64,000 bases of DNA from positions 238,673-302,672 of the forward strand of contig NZ_LMQL01000010.1 in NCBI RefSeq assembly GCF_001424545.1, written 5' to 3'. A model generated the notes under the pieces. The model was given only the letters and a program-made list of their open reading frames with translations, was not told where the DNA came from and searched no databases. Source of the stretch: Ramlibacter sp. Leaf400 (GTDB taxonomy: Bacteria; Pseudomonadota; Gammaproteobacteria; Burkholderiales; Burkholderiaceae_C). Positions 53,013 to 64,000 of this stretch are shown here, one piece after another. Both the position numbers and the translations under genes were made by a program. Positions within the stretch are counted from its first letter, which is position 1. Each line of letters starts with the position of its first letter.

Positions 53013-55265
53013 ATGAATGCTCCGCATCCCCTGCAACAGCAACTCGCACACGCGGCCGTCCAGCCCATGGAGGAGGACGAGTTCCGTCTGCTCGAGTACT
53101 GGGACATCGTCGTTGACAACCGCTGGTTGATTGCAGCGATCACGCTCGTGGCGGCGCTGCTCGGCGTTGGATACGCCCTACTCGCCAAGCCGATCTACGA
53201 ATCCAACCTGCTGATCCAGGTCGAGGATTCCGGCAGTTCTGCCAAATCGTTCCTCGGCGAAGCCGCGACGATGTTCGACGTGAAGACGCCCGCTTCCGCC
53301 GAGATCGAGATCATCCGCTCGCGCATGATCGTCGGCCAGGCCGTCGACGCGACCCGCCTCTACATCGCCGCCAGCCCACGCTACGTTCCCGTCATCGGCG
53401 AGTGGTTCGCGCGCCGGGCCACTGGCCTGTCGGATCCTGGCGTCCTTGGCATTGGAGGCTGGGTGCGCGGCGCCGAACGCATTGAGGTCGAGCGCTTCAA
53501 TGTTCCTGCCTCGTTCGAGGGCGACGAGTTTCGCGTGACCGTTGGCAAGGAGGGAAGCTTCACCCTCGAGCATCCCGACCTGCCGAAGCCCGCGACGGGC
53601 AAGGTCGGAACCGAGCTCAGGTTCGGAGATGCGGGCGGCGAGTTCGTGGTGAAGGTTGCCGAGCTCGCCGGTAAGCCCGGTGCGCAGTTCACCGTCATCG
53701 GTCAGTCCCGGCTCAAGGTCGTGGAGGCACTGCAGGACGACCTGAAGCTGCTGGAGAAAGGCCGCCAGTCCGGGATCATCGAAGTGTCGCTGCAGGACAG
53801 CGACCGTGAGAAGTTGACGACTGTCCTCAACGAAATTGGGCGCCAGTACGTGCGGCAGAACATCGAGCGAAAGGCTGCCGAGGCCAAAAAGACGCTCGAC
53901 TTCCTGGATCGGCAGCTGCCGGACCTGAAAAAGCAGCTGGAGCAGTCCGAAGATGCCTACAACCGCTACCGGAACAAGCAAGGCACGGTGGCGCTCGACG
54001 AGGAAGCCAAGTTGATCCTGGCGCAGAGCGTGGACCTGCAGGCCAAGCTGCTCGAGGCGCAACAGAAGCGCGTGGAACTCGCTGCCAAGTTCACGGCAGA
54101 ACACCCGTCGATCAAAACGCTGGACGCGCAGATTGCCTCGTTCGACAAGGAAATCGCCGGCCTGAACTCCCGGGTGCGCAGCCTCCCCACGGTGCAGCAG
54201 GATGCGCTGCGGCTGGAGCGGGACGTCAAGCTCAACAACGAGCTGTACAACCAGCTGCGCAACAACGCCCTGCAGCTGCAGCTGGTGCGCGAAGGAAAGA
54301 TCGGCAACGTGCGCCTGCTCGACGCGGCCGTGGTTCCGGAGCGCCCTGTCAAACCCCGCAAAGGACTCACCGTGATGCTGGCCATCGCGCTCGGTCTGAT
54401 CGGGGGTGCACTGATTGCCTTTGCCCGGGCGGCCCTCTTCCGTGGCATCCGCTCCGCCCAGGAGATCGAGGCACAGCTCGGCCTGAACGTGCTCAGCACC
54501 ATTCCCAAGAGCGAGCTGCAATTGGCCGTGGCCGAGCGCGTGCGCACCAAGCAGCCGGGGCTGCATGTGCTGGCGACAGCGTCGCCGCATGACATCGCGG
54601 TCGAGAGCCTGCGCAGCCTGCGAACCGCGCTGCAGTTCACGATGCTGGATGCGGCGAATAACCGGATCCTGGTCACCGGCGCCACCCCGGGCGTGGGCAA
54701 GAGCTTCGTCTCGGTCAACCTGGCAACCCTGCTGGCATCCACTGGCAAGAGAGTCCTGCTGGTCGACGCCGACCTGCGTCGCGGGCACATCAACCAGTAC
54801 TTCGGCCTGCCACGCAAGGGTGGCCTGTCCGACGTGATCGTCGGCGAGCGAGCATTGAGCGAAGCGATCCACAAGGCAGTAGTGCCGGGCCTGGATCTTC
54901 TGACCACTGGCACGCTCCCGCCCAACCCTGCGGAGCTCGTCCTCAATCCCGCATTCTCGAAATTGCTGAAAGAAACGGGCGAGCTCTACGACCTCGTGCT
55001 CGTCGACAGCGCCCCAGTTCTGGCGGCCGCGGACACGCTCTCCTTGGCGCCCCACTTTTCGACCGTGCTGCTCGTTGCGCGTGCGGAAGTAACCCAGCCC
55101 GGAGAGTTGCACGAGACCTCGCGCCGTCTCGTCAATGCGGGCAAGGCACCGACCGGCGTGCTGCTGAACGCGATCGACACCACGCGCCGGCATTACGGCA
55201 GCTACTCGTACAAGTACGGCGGGTACCGCTACCGCGCCTACTCGTACGGCAACACAGCGAACTGA
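53013..55265 (+). CDS. wzc: Polysaccharide co-polymerase / tyrosine kinase Wzc
   Basis: 750 residues. Wzz domain with two membrane segments (WLIAAITLVAALLGVGYALLA; GLTVMLAIALGLIGGALIAFA), a periplasmic coiled coil between them, and the cytoplasmic BY-kinase with Walker A ATPGVGKSFVSVNLA and Walker A' LLVDADLRRG. The tail holds about eight Tyr (HYGSYSYKYGGYRYRAYSYG), the autophosphorylation cluster. Controls chain length and export. ATG 53013; upstream frame overlaps wzb and is a shadow. Confidence 0.96.
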   Translation: MNAPHPLQQQLAHAAVQPMEEDEFRLLEYWDIVVDNRWLIAAITLVAALLGVGYALLAKPIYESNLLIQVEDSGSSAKSFLGEAATMFDVKTPASAEIEIIRSRMIVGQAVDATRLYIAASPRYVPVIGEWFARRATGLSDPGVLGIGGWVRGAERIEVERFNVPASFEGDEFRVTVGKEGSFTLEHPDLPKPATGKVGTELRFGDAGGEFVVKVAELAGKPGAQFTVIGQSRLKVVEALQDDLKLLEKGRQSGIIEVSLQDSDREKLTTVLNEIGRQYVRQNIERKAAEAKKTLDFLDRQLPDLKKQLEQSEDAYNRYRNKQGTVALDEEAKLILAQSVDLQAKLLEAQQKRVELAAKFTAEHPSIKTLDAQIASFDKEIAGLNSRVRSLPTVQQDALRLERDVKLNNELYNQLRNNALQLQLVREGKIGNVRLLDAAVVPERPVKPRKGLTVMLAIALGLIGGALIAFARAALFRGIRSAQEIEAQLGLNVLSTIPKSELQLAVAERVRTKQPGLHVLATASPHDIAVESLRSLRTALQFTMLDAANNRILVTGATPGVGKSFVSVNLATLLASTGKRVLLVDADLRRGHINQYFGLPRKGGLSDVIVGERALSEAIHKAVVPGLDLLTTGTLPPNPAELVLNPAFSKLLKETGELYDLVLVDSAPVLAAADTLSLAPHFSTVLLVARAEVTQPGELHETSRRLVNAGKAPTGVLLNAIDTTRRHYGSYSYKYGGYRYRAYSYGNTAN

Positions 55266-55328
55266 CAGCTCGGCGCAACTGCGCAGCGCTAAGCAGCGCA
55301 CGGCCGACGACACTAGCAACCGCCGACG

Positions 55329-56804
55329 GTGGCTCACAATCTCCGCACGATCACGACCGAGGGCCTTTTGTGGGGCCTCGGAGGCAAGCTCTTGCTGGTC
55401 GCCTCGAACTTCGCAGTGCTGGTGGTCACGAGCCGCGCGCTGTCGCCGGCGGAGTTCGGAATCTTCGCGGCTGCCACGATCTTCATCGACCTGAGTTGGA
55501 TTTTGGCGAACTCCACATTGGGCGTTTCGCTTATCCAGCGAAAGGATCTGAGTGACGAGACGATTCGTGCTGGGTTCGCCGGATACCTTGTCCTGAGCGC
55601 CTTGGTTTCGGCCACCCTTGCCATTGGCTCGGTATGTCTTGAGCGCCTGATGCGATCTCCAGGTCTCTCGTCGGTGCTGTTGTGTCTCTGTGCACTAATT
55701 CCACTGCGGCTGCTGGCTGGCTTCTATGGCGCTTTAACGCAACGACGCTTGGATCTTCGCTACTACCAGATGACCCAAAGTCTGCCGCAGATTGCTGGTG
55801 GTCTAGCCACCATCGCTGGTGCGGTCGCGGGAATGTCCGTGTGGTGCTTGGTGTTGGGATTCGCAATCGCAAGTACCCTTGAGTGCACCCTTCTCCTACG
55901 CAGAGCGCAATTTATGCACCGGCTCCCGCGGAGTTGGCGAGCCATTGAGCCACTGATGCAAACGGCGCTCGCGACTGCGAGTCAGAGGCTACTCAGCTTC
56001 ACGGCCACAAATGTCGATCGACTGATCATTGGCGCCACATTCGGCGCCGGCGCGCTGGCGATTTACACCCGTGCCTACAGCCTGATGATGGTGCCGGTGA
56101 AGCTGATAGGCATGACGCTCGAGCGCGTGTTGCTGGCCGTTTTCTCGAAGATGCAGGACCAGAATGAGCGCTTGGGCAGTGCGCTCGGGCGTGTCGTCGA
56201 GATGCAATCGGTGCTGCACTTGCCGCTAGGCATTGGTCTGGCGTGGAGTACCCCATTGTTGGTGCACGCGGTCCTAGGGAGTACCTGGAATACCGCAATC
56301 GCGCCAGCTCAGCTTTTTTTTATGGCCCTTGTTGCCCGTTTGGGGACCGTACCGCTCGATGCAGCGCTGGTTGGCAGTGGGCGGGCGTGGACAGTGGCAC
56401 GGCTTCAGGTCGCCTATGCCCTGATGGTTGTCCTCAGCGCTATAGCCGGCGCGACGCTCAGTCCCCTGGCAGTGGCCGTCGGGGTGACTTGCGCATTGCT
56501 CACCCTGTACATGATGGAGCTTGCGGTCGCGACAAAGTGCTTTGGCTTTTCAGGCCGTGTTCTTGTGGCTTGGCACTTCAAGGGAATCGGGCTGAGCTTG
56601 CTCGCTTGCGCAGGACCTGCGACAGCGGCGTGGGCTGAACGAGGGATCCAAGGCTGGCTCGCGCCGACGGCCGCTGAAGTGTTCTTGTATTGGATCACTT
56701 TAGCAGCATGCATTCTGCTCAGCCCGGCCGGTGTAATCGGTGAAGAGGCGGTTCGCCTACGCTCCACCCTTCTGAATCAAATGCGCAAGAGGAATAGGAC
56801 GTGA
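55329..56804 (+). CDS. Polysaccharide flippase (Wzx/MOP family)
   Basis: 491 residues with 12-14 hydrophobic segments, starting GLLWGLGGKLLLVASNFAVLVVTSRALSPAEFGIFAAATIF, the polysaccharide_synt/WzxC pattern. Flips lipid-linked repeat units to the periplasm. The start is GTG 55329. GC content falls from this gene onward compared with wzc, as is usual for serotype-specific genes. Confidence 0.88.
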   Translation: MAHNLRTITTEGLLWGLGGKLLLVASNFAVLVVTSRALSPAEFGIFAAATIFIDLSWILANSTLGVSLIQRKDLSDETIRAGFAGYLVLSALVSATLAIGSVCLERLMRSPGLSSVLLCLCALIPLRLLAGFYGALTQRRLDLRYYQMTQSLPQIAGGLATIAGAVAGMSVWCLVLGFAIASTLECTLLLRRAQFMHRLPRSWRAIEPLMQTALATASQRLLSFTATNVDRLIIGATFGAGALAIYTRAYSLMMVPVKLIGMTLERVLLAVFSKMQDQNERLGSALGRVVEMQSVLHLPLGIGLAWSTPLLVHAVLGSTWNTAIAPAQLFFMALVARLGTVPLDAALVGSGRAWTVARLQVAYALMVVLSAIAGATLSPLAVAVGVTCALLTLYMMELAVATKCFGFSGRVLVAWHFKGIGLSLLACAGPATAAWAERGIQGWLAPTAAEVFLYWITLAACILLSPAGVIGEEAVRLRSTLLNQMRKRNRT

Positions 56805-56960
56805 AAAGCACACTTGGTGGCCAGGAGAACTGGACCGATAGCTATCGCCCTCGAGACGCACGACTACAACTCGGCGCCGCATGCTGCGCGATCTGCGCCC
56901 CCACAGTTGAGCAATTCGTGCCTTTCATCCTCTGGCAACAAAGATCGCATAAGGTTTGAA

Positions 56961-58070
56961 ATGACCGATAAGACGATCGTGTTCTTGACGACGCATCTTT
57001 GGAAAGGCCAGCGCAAGGCTGGCTTTCATTTCCTCGCCTCTGCGTTCTCGAATCTTGGGTGGCATGTCAAATTCGTGACGACGGGAATCAGCCTGATCTC
57101 AAACGTCGCCCAAGACCGACGCTCGCGCGAAGTCGAGAGTTCGGGTAGCGACGGAATTGTTGAATGGTTCGTCGAAAAAACCACGGCCCATCCTGTTGAC
57201 TTGAGGCTCCCATGGCTGAACGCGTTGACCGCGCCGCTTTTCCTGAAGTACTACGGCCGCCGCCCATCGAAGAAACTCGAAGAGGCGATCCGGCAGGCCA
57301 GTCACGTTGTGTTTGAAAGCAGTTGCGCGCTATTCTATGTCAATACAGTTTGCCGACTAAACGCGTCAGCCACTTTGATCTACCGCGTGTCGGACGACGT
57401 GCGCGTGATTAAGAACCACCCGGCAGTTCGCACTGTCGAGGATCAGATCATCGAACGCTTTGATTGCATCAGCATACCGAGTTCGATCCTCCACAAGAGG
57501 CGATTCTCCGGTTATCCGACCGCGCATATTCATCTGCACGGTCTTGACACGGCAGCTTTGGACATTGAGCTCCCATCCCCGTATACCAGTCGCAGGCCGA
57601 TCGCGGTGTATGTCGGGTCGACGCTTTATGACAACAATTTTCTACAGGTTGCACACCAGCAGTTTTCAGGCATCGATTTTCATGTCGTGGGGAACATTGA
57701 GCCCACGATCAGAAGCGCGAATGTCTTTTACCACGGCGAGATGGCCTTTAACCAAGCCGTCCAATTTATGAAGCATGCAGATATCGGTCTTGCACTCTAC
57801 AGGCGACAGCCGGGTGCGGAGTACCTGGCTGAAAGTTCCAACAAGATTGCGCAGTTTATGTATCTCGGTTTACCAGTCATCACGCCCGACTTCGTCGGAG
57901 CTAACTTGACCGATCACCGCGTGCTCTGCTACACGCCAAACGAGTCGGAAACGATCCAGGCAGCTATGCAGACCGCGCTAGACATGCCAAAGGGAGTGCG
58001 CGGCAATATCAAGGCTAAATCATGGCTAGACGTGGCCACGGATATTTTTGAATGCGCGTCCGCACGGTAG
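56961..58070 (+). CDS. Glycosyltransferase, GumK-like (GT70)
   Basis: 369 residues. Recognisable GumK features: VVFESSCALFYV, LIYRVSDDVRVI, HLHGLDT, AVYVGSTLYD and the acceptor/donor stretch YHGEMAFNQAVQFMKHADIGLALY, then ESSNKIAQFMYLGLPVITPD. GumK transfers glucuronic acid in xanthan synthesis; the donor sugar here is inferred from that likeness. ATG 56961 follows AAGG at good spacing; upstream in-frame codons to 56814 are not coding-like. Low GC. Confidence 0.82.
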   Translation: MTDKTIVFLTTHLWKGQRKAGFHFLASAFSNLGWHVKFVTTGISLISNVAQDRRSREVESSGSDGIVEWFVEKTTAHPVDLRLPWLNALTAPLFLKYYGRRPSKKLEEAIRQASHVVFESSCALFYVNTVCRLNASATLIYRVSDDVRVIKNHPAVRTVEDQIIERFDCISIPSSILHKRRFSGYPTAHIHLHGLDTAALDIELPSPYTSRRPIAVYVGSTLYDNNFLQVAHQQFSGIDFHVVGNIEPTIRSANVFYHGEMAFNQAVQFMKHADIGLALYRRQPGAEYLAESSNKIAQFMYLGLPVITPDFVGANLTDHRVLCYTPNESETIQAAMQTALDMPKGVRGNIKAKSWLDVATDIFECASAR

Positions 58071-58161
58071 CGGCCCGCCCGCACCATCGGCAAACCGATG
58101 GGCTTTCGGCGATCAAGCAGCCCTATCTGCCTGCAGCCATCGTCCCAAGGGGACCATAAGA

Positions 58162-60063
58162 ATGAACTTCAGACCCGACATTCAAGGTTTGAGGGCAATT
58201 GCCGTCCTCACGGTCGTCCTATTCCATGCCTACCCCAATATGCTGGCGGGGGGATATATCGGCGTCGACGTCTTCTTTGTCATCTCGGGCTACCTTATCA
58301 CCGGCATTATATTGCGAGAGTGTGATCAGCAGCGTTTCAGCCTTGTTGCTTTTTATGAGCGCCGCATCCGCCGTATTTTCCCTGCACTCGTTGCGGTATT
58401 TATTGCGACGGTCCTCGCCGGATCGGCCATCCTGAGCCCGAAGGAACTGAGCGACTTGGGACGCTCCACGATCTTCGCCACGCTCTTTTTCTCAAACGTC
58501 GATAGCTATCTGCACTCGGGCTATTTCGACACGGCTTCGGAGTTTCGGCCTTTACTGCACACGTGGTCCTTGGCCGTTGAAGAACAGTTTTACGTGCTGT
58601 TTCCCCCAATAGTCGCTGTGTTACGGTACCGGAGTCGGCGGCACCTACCAGCAATCTTGTTGGTCGCTTGCGCCGTGTCGCTTGTTTGCTCCGAGCTCAT
58701 GATTCACAAATCTGCAAGCGCCGCGTTCTTTATGGCCCCATCGCGCGGCTTTGAGCTTCTGATCGGTGCATACCTCGCGACAGGGCACTTGCGACCAGTA
58801 GCCGATACGAAGATTAGGGGAATCTTATCGCTCCTGGGATTGGGAATGATCGGCATCGCTGCCGCGACCTTCTCAGCAGAAACCCGCTTCCCTGGCGTAG
58901 CAGCGCTACTACCGTGCATTGGCGCCGCATTGCTCCTGCACTCCAGCGCCGCAGGGCCAACATTTGGGGGCAGGCTAATCTCTGTCCAGCCATTCAGGTA
59001 TGTTGGTGACATCTCCTACTCACTGTACCTGTGGCACTGGCCCATCTTAGCGTTCTGCAGGCACCTGTATGGCGCCGATCTGAGCGCCACAGTCGCCACC
59101 TGCGGGGTGTTGGTCACAGCGGTGCTCGCCGCCATGTCTTACCACCTGATTGAACAACCAGTGTTACGCAGGCCTATCGCTCCATCGACTATTCGTATGG
59201 GCTTTGCGACTATTGCCACATGCACTGCCACGGGTGCTGTTCTAATGGCACTTGATGGACTGCCAGGCAGATTCAATGCGAAGGCGACTGCGGCACTCAC
59301 TTTCGCAACGGACTTTAATCCTCGTCGAGCCGAGTGTCACAGCAACGAGCACTTCGCTATCAGCTACGACCGCAACTGCATTTTCGGAGCCCCGGGCGTC
59401 CGGCCGACCGTGGCGATCTGGGGCGATAGCCACGCCGCTGAGTTAGCTGCCGCCTTGGGTGCGGCAGCACGGGGCCGGTCGGCCTCCGTCATGCAGATTT
59501 CGAGTTCTGCTTGCCCTCCGGCTTTGGACTACAACTTCAAAACTAGGACGAATTGCGCGAATCATAATCAGGCTACGTTGAATAGCCTCTTGTCGGACTC
59601 CTCAATCAACACTGTGGTGCTGCTAGCTAATGCAGCACGGTACGACCGACTTGAGGATCTAAAGTCTGGATTCGAGAAAGTCGTCGAAAAGCTTTCTCAG
59701 GATAAAAACGTCGTGATCGTTCAGCAAATACCATTGATGCCTTACGACCCTCCTGCAGCTATTGCGCGAGCGGTGCAATTCGGCTGGTCGCTTTCATCCG
59801 TAGGTATAGACAGGGCTAAGCACGAAAGATTGTCCGCTGCATGGAACGAGTGGCTTAGCACGCTCGCTACCAATCACGGCGCCCGCTTAATCGTCACTCA
59901 GCAGTATTTTTGCGATGAACTACACTGCGCTGCAGCGGATGCGGACGGTCGACCGCTCTATTTCAACCAATTCCATCTTGGGGTCCATGGCGCAACTTTA
60001 TTGAGTGCCCCTCTCGAATCACTCATTTACGAAAACTTCCCGAAGCTGGATCACAGACTATAA
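58162..60063 (+). CDS. OafA/YrhL-type acyltransferase with SGNH domain
   Basis: 633 residues. Acyltransferase-3 membrane domain (RPDIQGLRAIAVLTVVLFHAYP, DVFFVISGYLITGIIL, TWSLAVEEQFYVLFP) of ten segments to about residue 385, then a periplasmic SGNH hydrolase-like domain with AIWGDSHAAELAAAL. It would O-acetylate (or acylate) the polysaccharide. ATG 58162; the intergenic lead is short. Last plus-strand gene of the cluster. Confidence 0.92.
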   Translation: MNFRPDIQGLRAIAVLTVVLFHAYPNMLAGGYIGVDVFFVISGYLITGIILRECDQQRFSLVAFYERRIRRIFPALVAVFIATVLAGSAILSPKELSDLGRSTIFATLFFSNVDSYLHSGYFDTASEFRPLLHTWSLAVEEQFYVLFPPIVAVLRYRSRRHLPAILLVACAVSLVCSELMIHKSASAAFFMAPSRGFELLIGAYLATGHLRPVADTKIRGILSLLGLGMIGIAAATFSAETRFPGVAALLPCIGAALLLHSSAAGPTFGGRLISVQPFRYVGDISYSLYLWHWPILAFCRHLYGADLSATVATCGVLVTAVLAAMSYHLIEQPVLRRPIAPSTIRMGFATIATCTATGAVLMALDGLPGRFNAKATAALTFATDFNPRRAECHSNEHFAISYDRNCIFGAPGVRPTVAIWGDSHAAELAAALGAAARGRSASVMQISSSACPPALDYNFKTRTNCANHNQATLNSLLSDSSINTVVLLANAARYDRLEDLKSGFEKVVEKLSQDKNVVIVQQIPLMPYDPPAAIARAVQFGWSLSSVGIDRAKHERLSAAWNEWLSTLATNHGARLIVTQQYFCDELHCAAADADGRPLYFNQFHLGVHGATLLSAPLESLIYENFPKLDHRL

Positions 60064-60294
60064 ACAGCTGGTCCGAGCAGATTGAGCGAAAGCAACCGTT
60101 CTGCGGCTTCTAGCGTTGGATTTCCGATCAGGCTCACCGAGAAGGCGTTATTCGCCAAACGTTCTTACAGGCATTTGCGCAGCCAAGATCAGGTCTGCTA
60201 GCTTCTGACGGGCATGGCGTCAGCGACTACTAAAACTCTATCAAAACCCTTTCGGCGCCACTTATTGCACGTCACGTCAGGAGACGCGTTCAAA
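60064..60294. other. Intergenic gap between convergent cluster halves
   Basis: 231 bases, low GC, no gene or clear terminator seen. Confidence 0.4.
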
Positions 60295-61541
60295 TCAAAC
60301 GCGCTCCTGACTCCGGGCCGACCGTCCAACCACAAGAATTAAGAGCATGTTGTAGACCACTTCCTGGCTTGTAAGATAGGAGTTGTGGACTGACATCGTT
60401 AGTGTGGCGAAGCAGATACCGTAGATCGCAGCATACTCGACCCCATTGATGGACATTCGGTACATGCGGCGGCAGAAATAGCCGGCTGCTATTAAGACCA
60501 GAAGGCCCAGTACGCCGAAATCGACGAACGGGGCCGTGAGAAATGGCACCTCCCCAGCTGACATCCATGACTCCATGTGGGAGATGTCATCAGCAATTAT
60601 TGAGCGTAGGGAATTGTTCGTGAAGGTCAGGTAAAAGACGAAGCGGACGGAGTACCAGCCCCACGTCTTGTGCTCGCCCATGTTTTCCACGGGATTCAGG
60701 GCATTCAGGAGGTCGTTGTAGAAGTAGAAGAGCAGACCTTCGAAGCCCTGCTGAGTCGCAGAGGCATCGGAGATGTGACTCAGCGTGAAGTACTGCTTGG
60801 CCGTCCAGGATGCCGCAAGTGCAGCGGCACCGACCAAGACATACCGGAGCGGAAGCGGTCGCGCGGCTGCGAGTGAAGCCGCGACGAATGCTCCAAGACC
60901 GGCAACAAAGAAGTTGATGCGTCCAGAGGTCAAGATCGGCACGATCGCTAGGTAAGCCAGGCTTCCGGCCAACACGAGGATCAGCGTGACCGAGGGCCGA
61001 CCACGTGCGTCGGGGCGGGTCACAGCTCCAAGCTGCGCGGCGGCCAGTACAGCCAGTCCGAGCAGCCCCGAACTGATGAGTCGCCCGCCTGGGAACGCCG
61101 CGTTGAGGATCCGTTCGCGTGCGATCAGGTTTTCACTTGCCGCCAGCGCTGCCATCTGCGCAACACCACCGAGTTGTACGACGGCCATGCCGATCCAGGC
61201 AAACGCGACACCGCCGGTCAGAATGAAAGCGACCACGATGGCATTCCCGCGCTCAAACGCGTGTCCATGTGCAACCGGCCTCGGCTTTCGGTCACCAAGC
61301 CGCGAACCGAGCACGAAGGCCAGGATCGCCAACGTGAGCCACAGGAAGGCGAACGGTGTCGAAATGTCCCGTAGTCCCTCCTTATGGACGAGCAGCGTGA
61401 AGTACGGCATCGACTGCGCGTTAGCTACAGCGATGGCGAACATCACAAGGCCGACACCCCACGCGATCAGGACGGTCGATTCGGGCGCGATGAGGCGATG
61501 GAAGACGGCCCACCCTAGTGTGCGTTGACGCGACTTCGCCA

Positions 61542-61542
<1 letters not shown>
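60295..61542 (-). CDS. Wzy-like polysaccharide polymerase
   Basis: 415 residues with about 11 membrane segments and no soluble domains. PILTSGRINFFVAGLGAFVAAS and the loop with YNDLLNALNPVENMGEHKTWGWYS resemble O-antigen polymerases, a family recognised mainly by topology. Required partner of Wzx/Wzc in this locus, so assignment is partly by context. The ATG at 61542 overlaps the preceding stop as TGATG and is preceded by GGAGCA repeats that offer multiple ribosome sites. The open frame upstream is a shadow of the acyltransferase gene. Confidence 0.78.
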
Positions 61543-62690
<1,148 letters not shown>

Positions 62691-62720
62691 AGTGACTCGG
62701 AATTCCTCAAGCTCAGCAGC

Positions 62721-63782
62721 TTAGCTGAGCAAGCTTGCGAGACTGCGTGCCGACAGGGTCCACGAAAACCGTTCCCCGGCGCCGCCGACACTAGTTGGCA
62801 TTGCCGTCGTGAGAGCCGATCCCAGTGTAGAAATCAACTCGGCCGGTTCCGTGTAAAAGTCTGCCGAACCGGCCAGCACTTCCGGCACGGCCGAGGCCCG
62901 CCGCGCGATGACCGGGCATCCCAATGTCAGTGCTTCCAGGGGCGGCACGCCGAATCCCTCGTAGATCGATGGGAAAACAAAGACTCGTGCGTGCCGGTAC
63001 AGCGCGGCCAGCTCTTCGTCGGTGACCCGCCCCGCGAAGACCACGTTCGGTGCTGATTGCCTGCGCACCGTCGGGAACACCTTGTCCGCCCCACCGCCGG
63101 CCACCACCAGCCTGGCGTCAGGCGCATGGCAGGCAATGAACGCCTCGATGGCCTCGCCGATGTTCTTGTTGGGGGTCTGGTTGCCCACCGTGAGCGCAAA
63201 GACGCGGCCGCGCACGCCCAGCCGGTCGAGGACGTCCTCGTCCGGCACCACGTCCAGCATGTGCTCGGCGCTGTCGCCGATGACCGTGAACTTGGCTTCG
63301 GGGACCCCGCAGTAGCGGGCGAGCTCGCCGCGCGAGAAGTTCGAGACCGTGATCAGGGCCCGAGCCCGGCGCGCGAGCAAGGGGCGCAACGTGCGGTGCC
63401 AGGCTCCGTACGCCCGCGTGAAGAACTGGGGATTGGCGAAGACATTGGCATCGTGCAACGCCAGCACGTGGTCGCCATGCAGCAGGGGGCCACTGCCCGC
63501 CAGGCTCAGCAAGGTCGCGCCGCGCGCACGACGCGCAAGCTGGAGCTGTTCCCAGGCGTGGCCCTGCAGCGTTCCGGTCTGCTCGATGCGCAGCACCTTC
63601 CACACAGGGGTCCGGTGTGGCCCTGGCGGCACGAGTACCGTGACCGGTCTGATCCAAGGATGCTCGCCGGCCCCCAGCTGTGCGTCCAGTGCGCCCAGCA
63701 GCTCTTCGGCGAACCGCTGCATGCCAGACAGCGGCTGCGCCAGGAAACGCCCGTTGACGTAGAGCGGGCGCTCTTCAGGCAT
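62721..63782 (-). CDS. Glycosyltransferase family 4
   Basis: 353 residues, GT-B fold. LYVNGRFLAQPLSGMQRFAEEL at the start, ALITVSNFSRGELARYCGV mid-way, then the donor-site FVFPSIYEGFGVPPLEALTLGCPVIA (E-x7-E). Retaining GT of the group 1 type; sugar unknown. ATG 63782 overlaps the preceding gene's stop by 8 bp. Confidence 0.92.
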   Translation of the reverse strand: MPEERPLYVNGRFLAQPLSGMQRFAEELLGALDAQLGAGEHPWIRPVTVLVPPGPHRTPVWKVLRIEQTGTLQGHAWEQLQLARRARGATLLSLAGSGPLLHGDHVLALHDANVFANPQFFTRAYGAWHRTLRPLLARRARALITVSNFSRGELARYCGVPEAKFTVIGDSAEHMLDVVPDEDVLDRLGVRGRVFALTVGNQTPNKNIGEAIEAFIACHAPDARLVVAGGGADKVFPTVRRQSAPNVVFAGRVTDEELAALYRHARVFVFPSIYEGFGVPPLEALTLGCPVIARRASAVPEVLAGSADFYTEPAELISTLGSALTTAMPTSVGGAGERFSWTLSARSLASLLS

Positions 63783-64000
63783 GTGCCACCGCACCGATCC
63801 TGGCGTAGGCGTGGCGCATGCCCACATGCATCTTCGAGCGATCCCAGCGCTGCACATCCGCGACCCGTGCACCGGCGGCCAGCCGCTCGCGCAGGTCCGG
63901 ATCCTGCGCGAGCTGCAGCAGCGCGCGGACGGCGGCACTAACGTCGTCGGCAGGCGTGATCAGGCCATTGACCTCGTCCTCGACGATCTCCTCGATGCCT
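63775..64000 (-). CDS. Glycosyltransferase C-terminus (cut by window end)
   Basis: The last 74 codons of a gene that continues past the window. GIEEIVEDEVNGLITPADD and RALLQLAQDPDLRERLAAGARV are the closing segment of GT4-type glycosyltransferases. It overlaps the next gene's start within ATGCCTGA. Confidence 0.85.
   Translation of the reverse strand, partial: GIEEIVEDEVNGLITPADDVSAAVRALLQLAQDPDLRERLAAGARVADVQRWDRSKMHVGMRHAYARIGAVAHA

Overview
The window is about 64 kb of GC-rich, densely packed chromosomal DNA from a betaproteobacterium. Gene order (rimP-nusA-infB-rbfA-truB-typA, guaB/guaA, ratA/smpB divergent, yejABEF-arfB, mltG-tmk-holB-pilZ-tatD) and protein character point to Burkholderiales, most likely Comamonadaceae. 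The genus cannot be fixed from sequence reading alone. I recognise no rRNA, tRNA or CRISPR array.

Layout. 1-9.5 kb: an acetyltransferase, a PglL/O-antigen-ligase-like membrane protein with TPRs, ygfZ, then the plus-strand run mltG-tmk-holB-pilZ-tatD-ankyrin protein with 4-bp overlaps, and a pair of unrecognised lipoproteins. 9.7-15.5 kb: a small orphan helical protein, an LD-carboxypeptidase coupled to a TadA-haloalkane dehalogenase fusion, a PaiB-like flavoprotein, guaA, and a VapC/Phd-type toxin-antitoxin pair placed between guaA and guaB. 15.5-22.7 kb: guaB, rnfH, ratA, smpB, an ECF sigma/anti-sigma pair behind a small secreted protein, a 3-hydroxyisobutyryl-CoA hydrolase and an EamA exporter. 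22.9-37.2 kb: a long minus-strand block, typA-truB-rbfA-infB-nusA-rimP (translation and transcription factors) followed upstream by arfB-yejF-E-B-A (peptide ABC importer). 37.2-41.2 kb: fabI, an exported LigE-type DNA ligase and a large PLP amino-acid decarboxylase.

41.3-46.3 kb is the most unusual region. An nfeD-SPFH (stomatin) operon is interrupted by a lower-GC island of about 2.4 kb. The SPFH gene changes codon style part-way, and a second copy of its 3' end lies beyond the island. An array of at least eleven CTGTCYW heptamers, on both strands, flanks that remnant and runs into the promoter of a gene encoding a MerR-like HTH fused to a degenerate class III nucleotide-cyclase domain. The next gene is a small partner protein whose paralog is the orphan at 9.8 kb.

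46.3-64 kb: a VanZ-like protein, a two-DTG aspartic-protease-like DUF3443 lipoprotein, a lipoprotein, and a Wzx/Wzy-type capsule or exopolysaccharide locus. Its plus strand has yjbH, wza, wzb, wzc, wzx, a GumK-like glycosyltransferase and an OafA-like acyltransferase. The convergent minus strand has two GT4-like glycosyltransferases (one cut by the window edge), an acyltransferase and a wzy-like polymerase. The polymerase start codon is overlapped by the previous stop and preceded by six GGAGCA hexamers.
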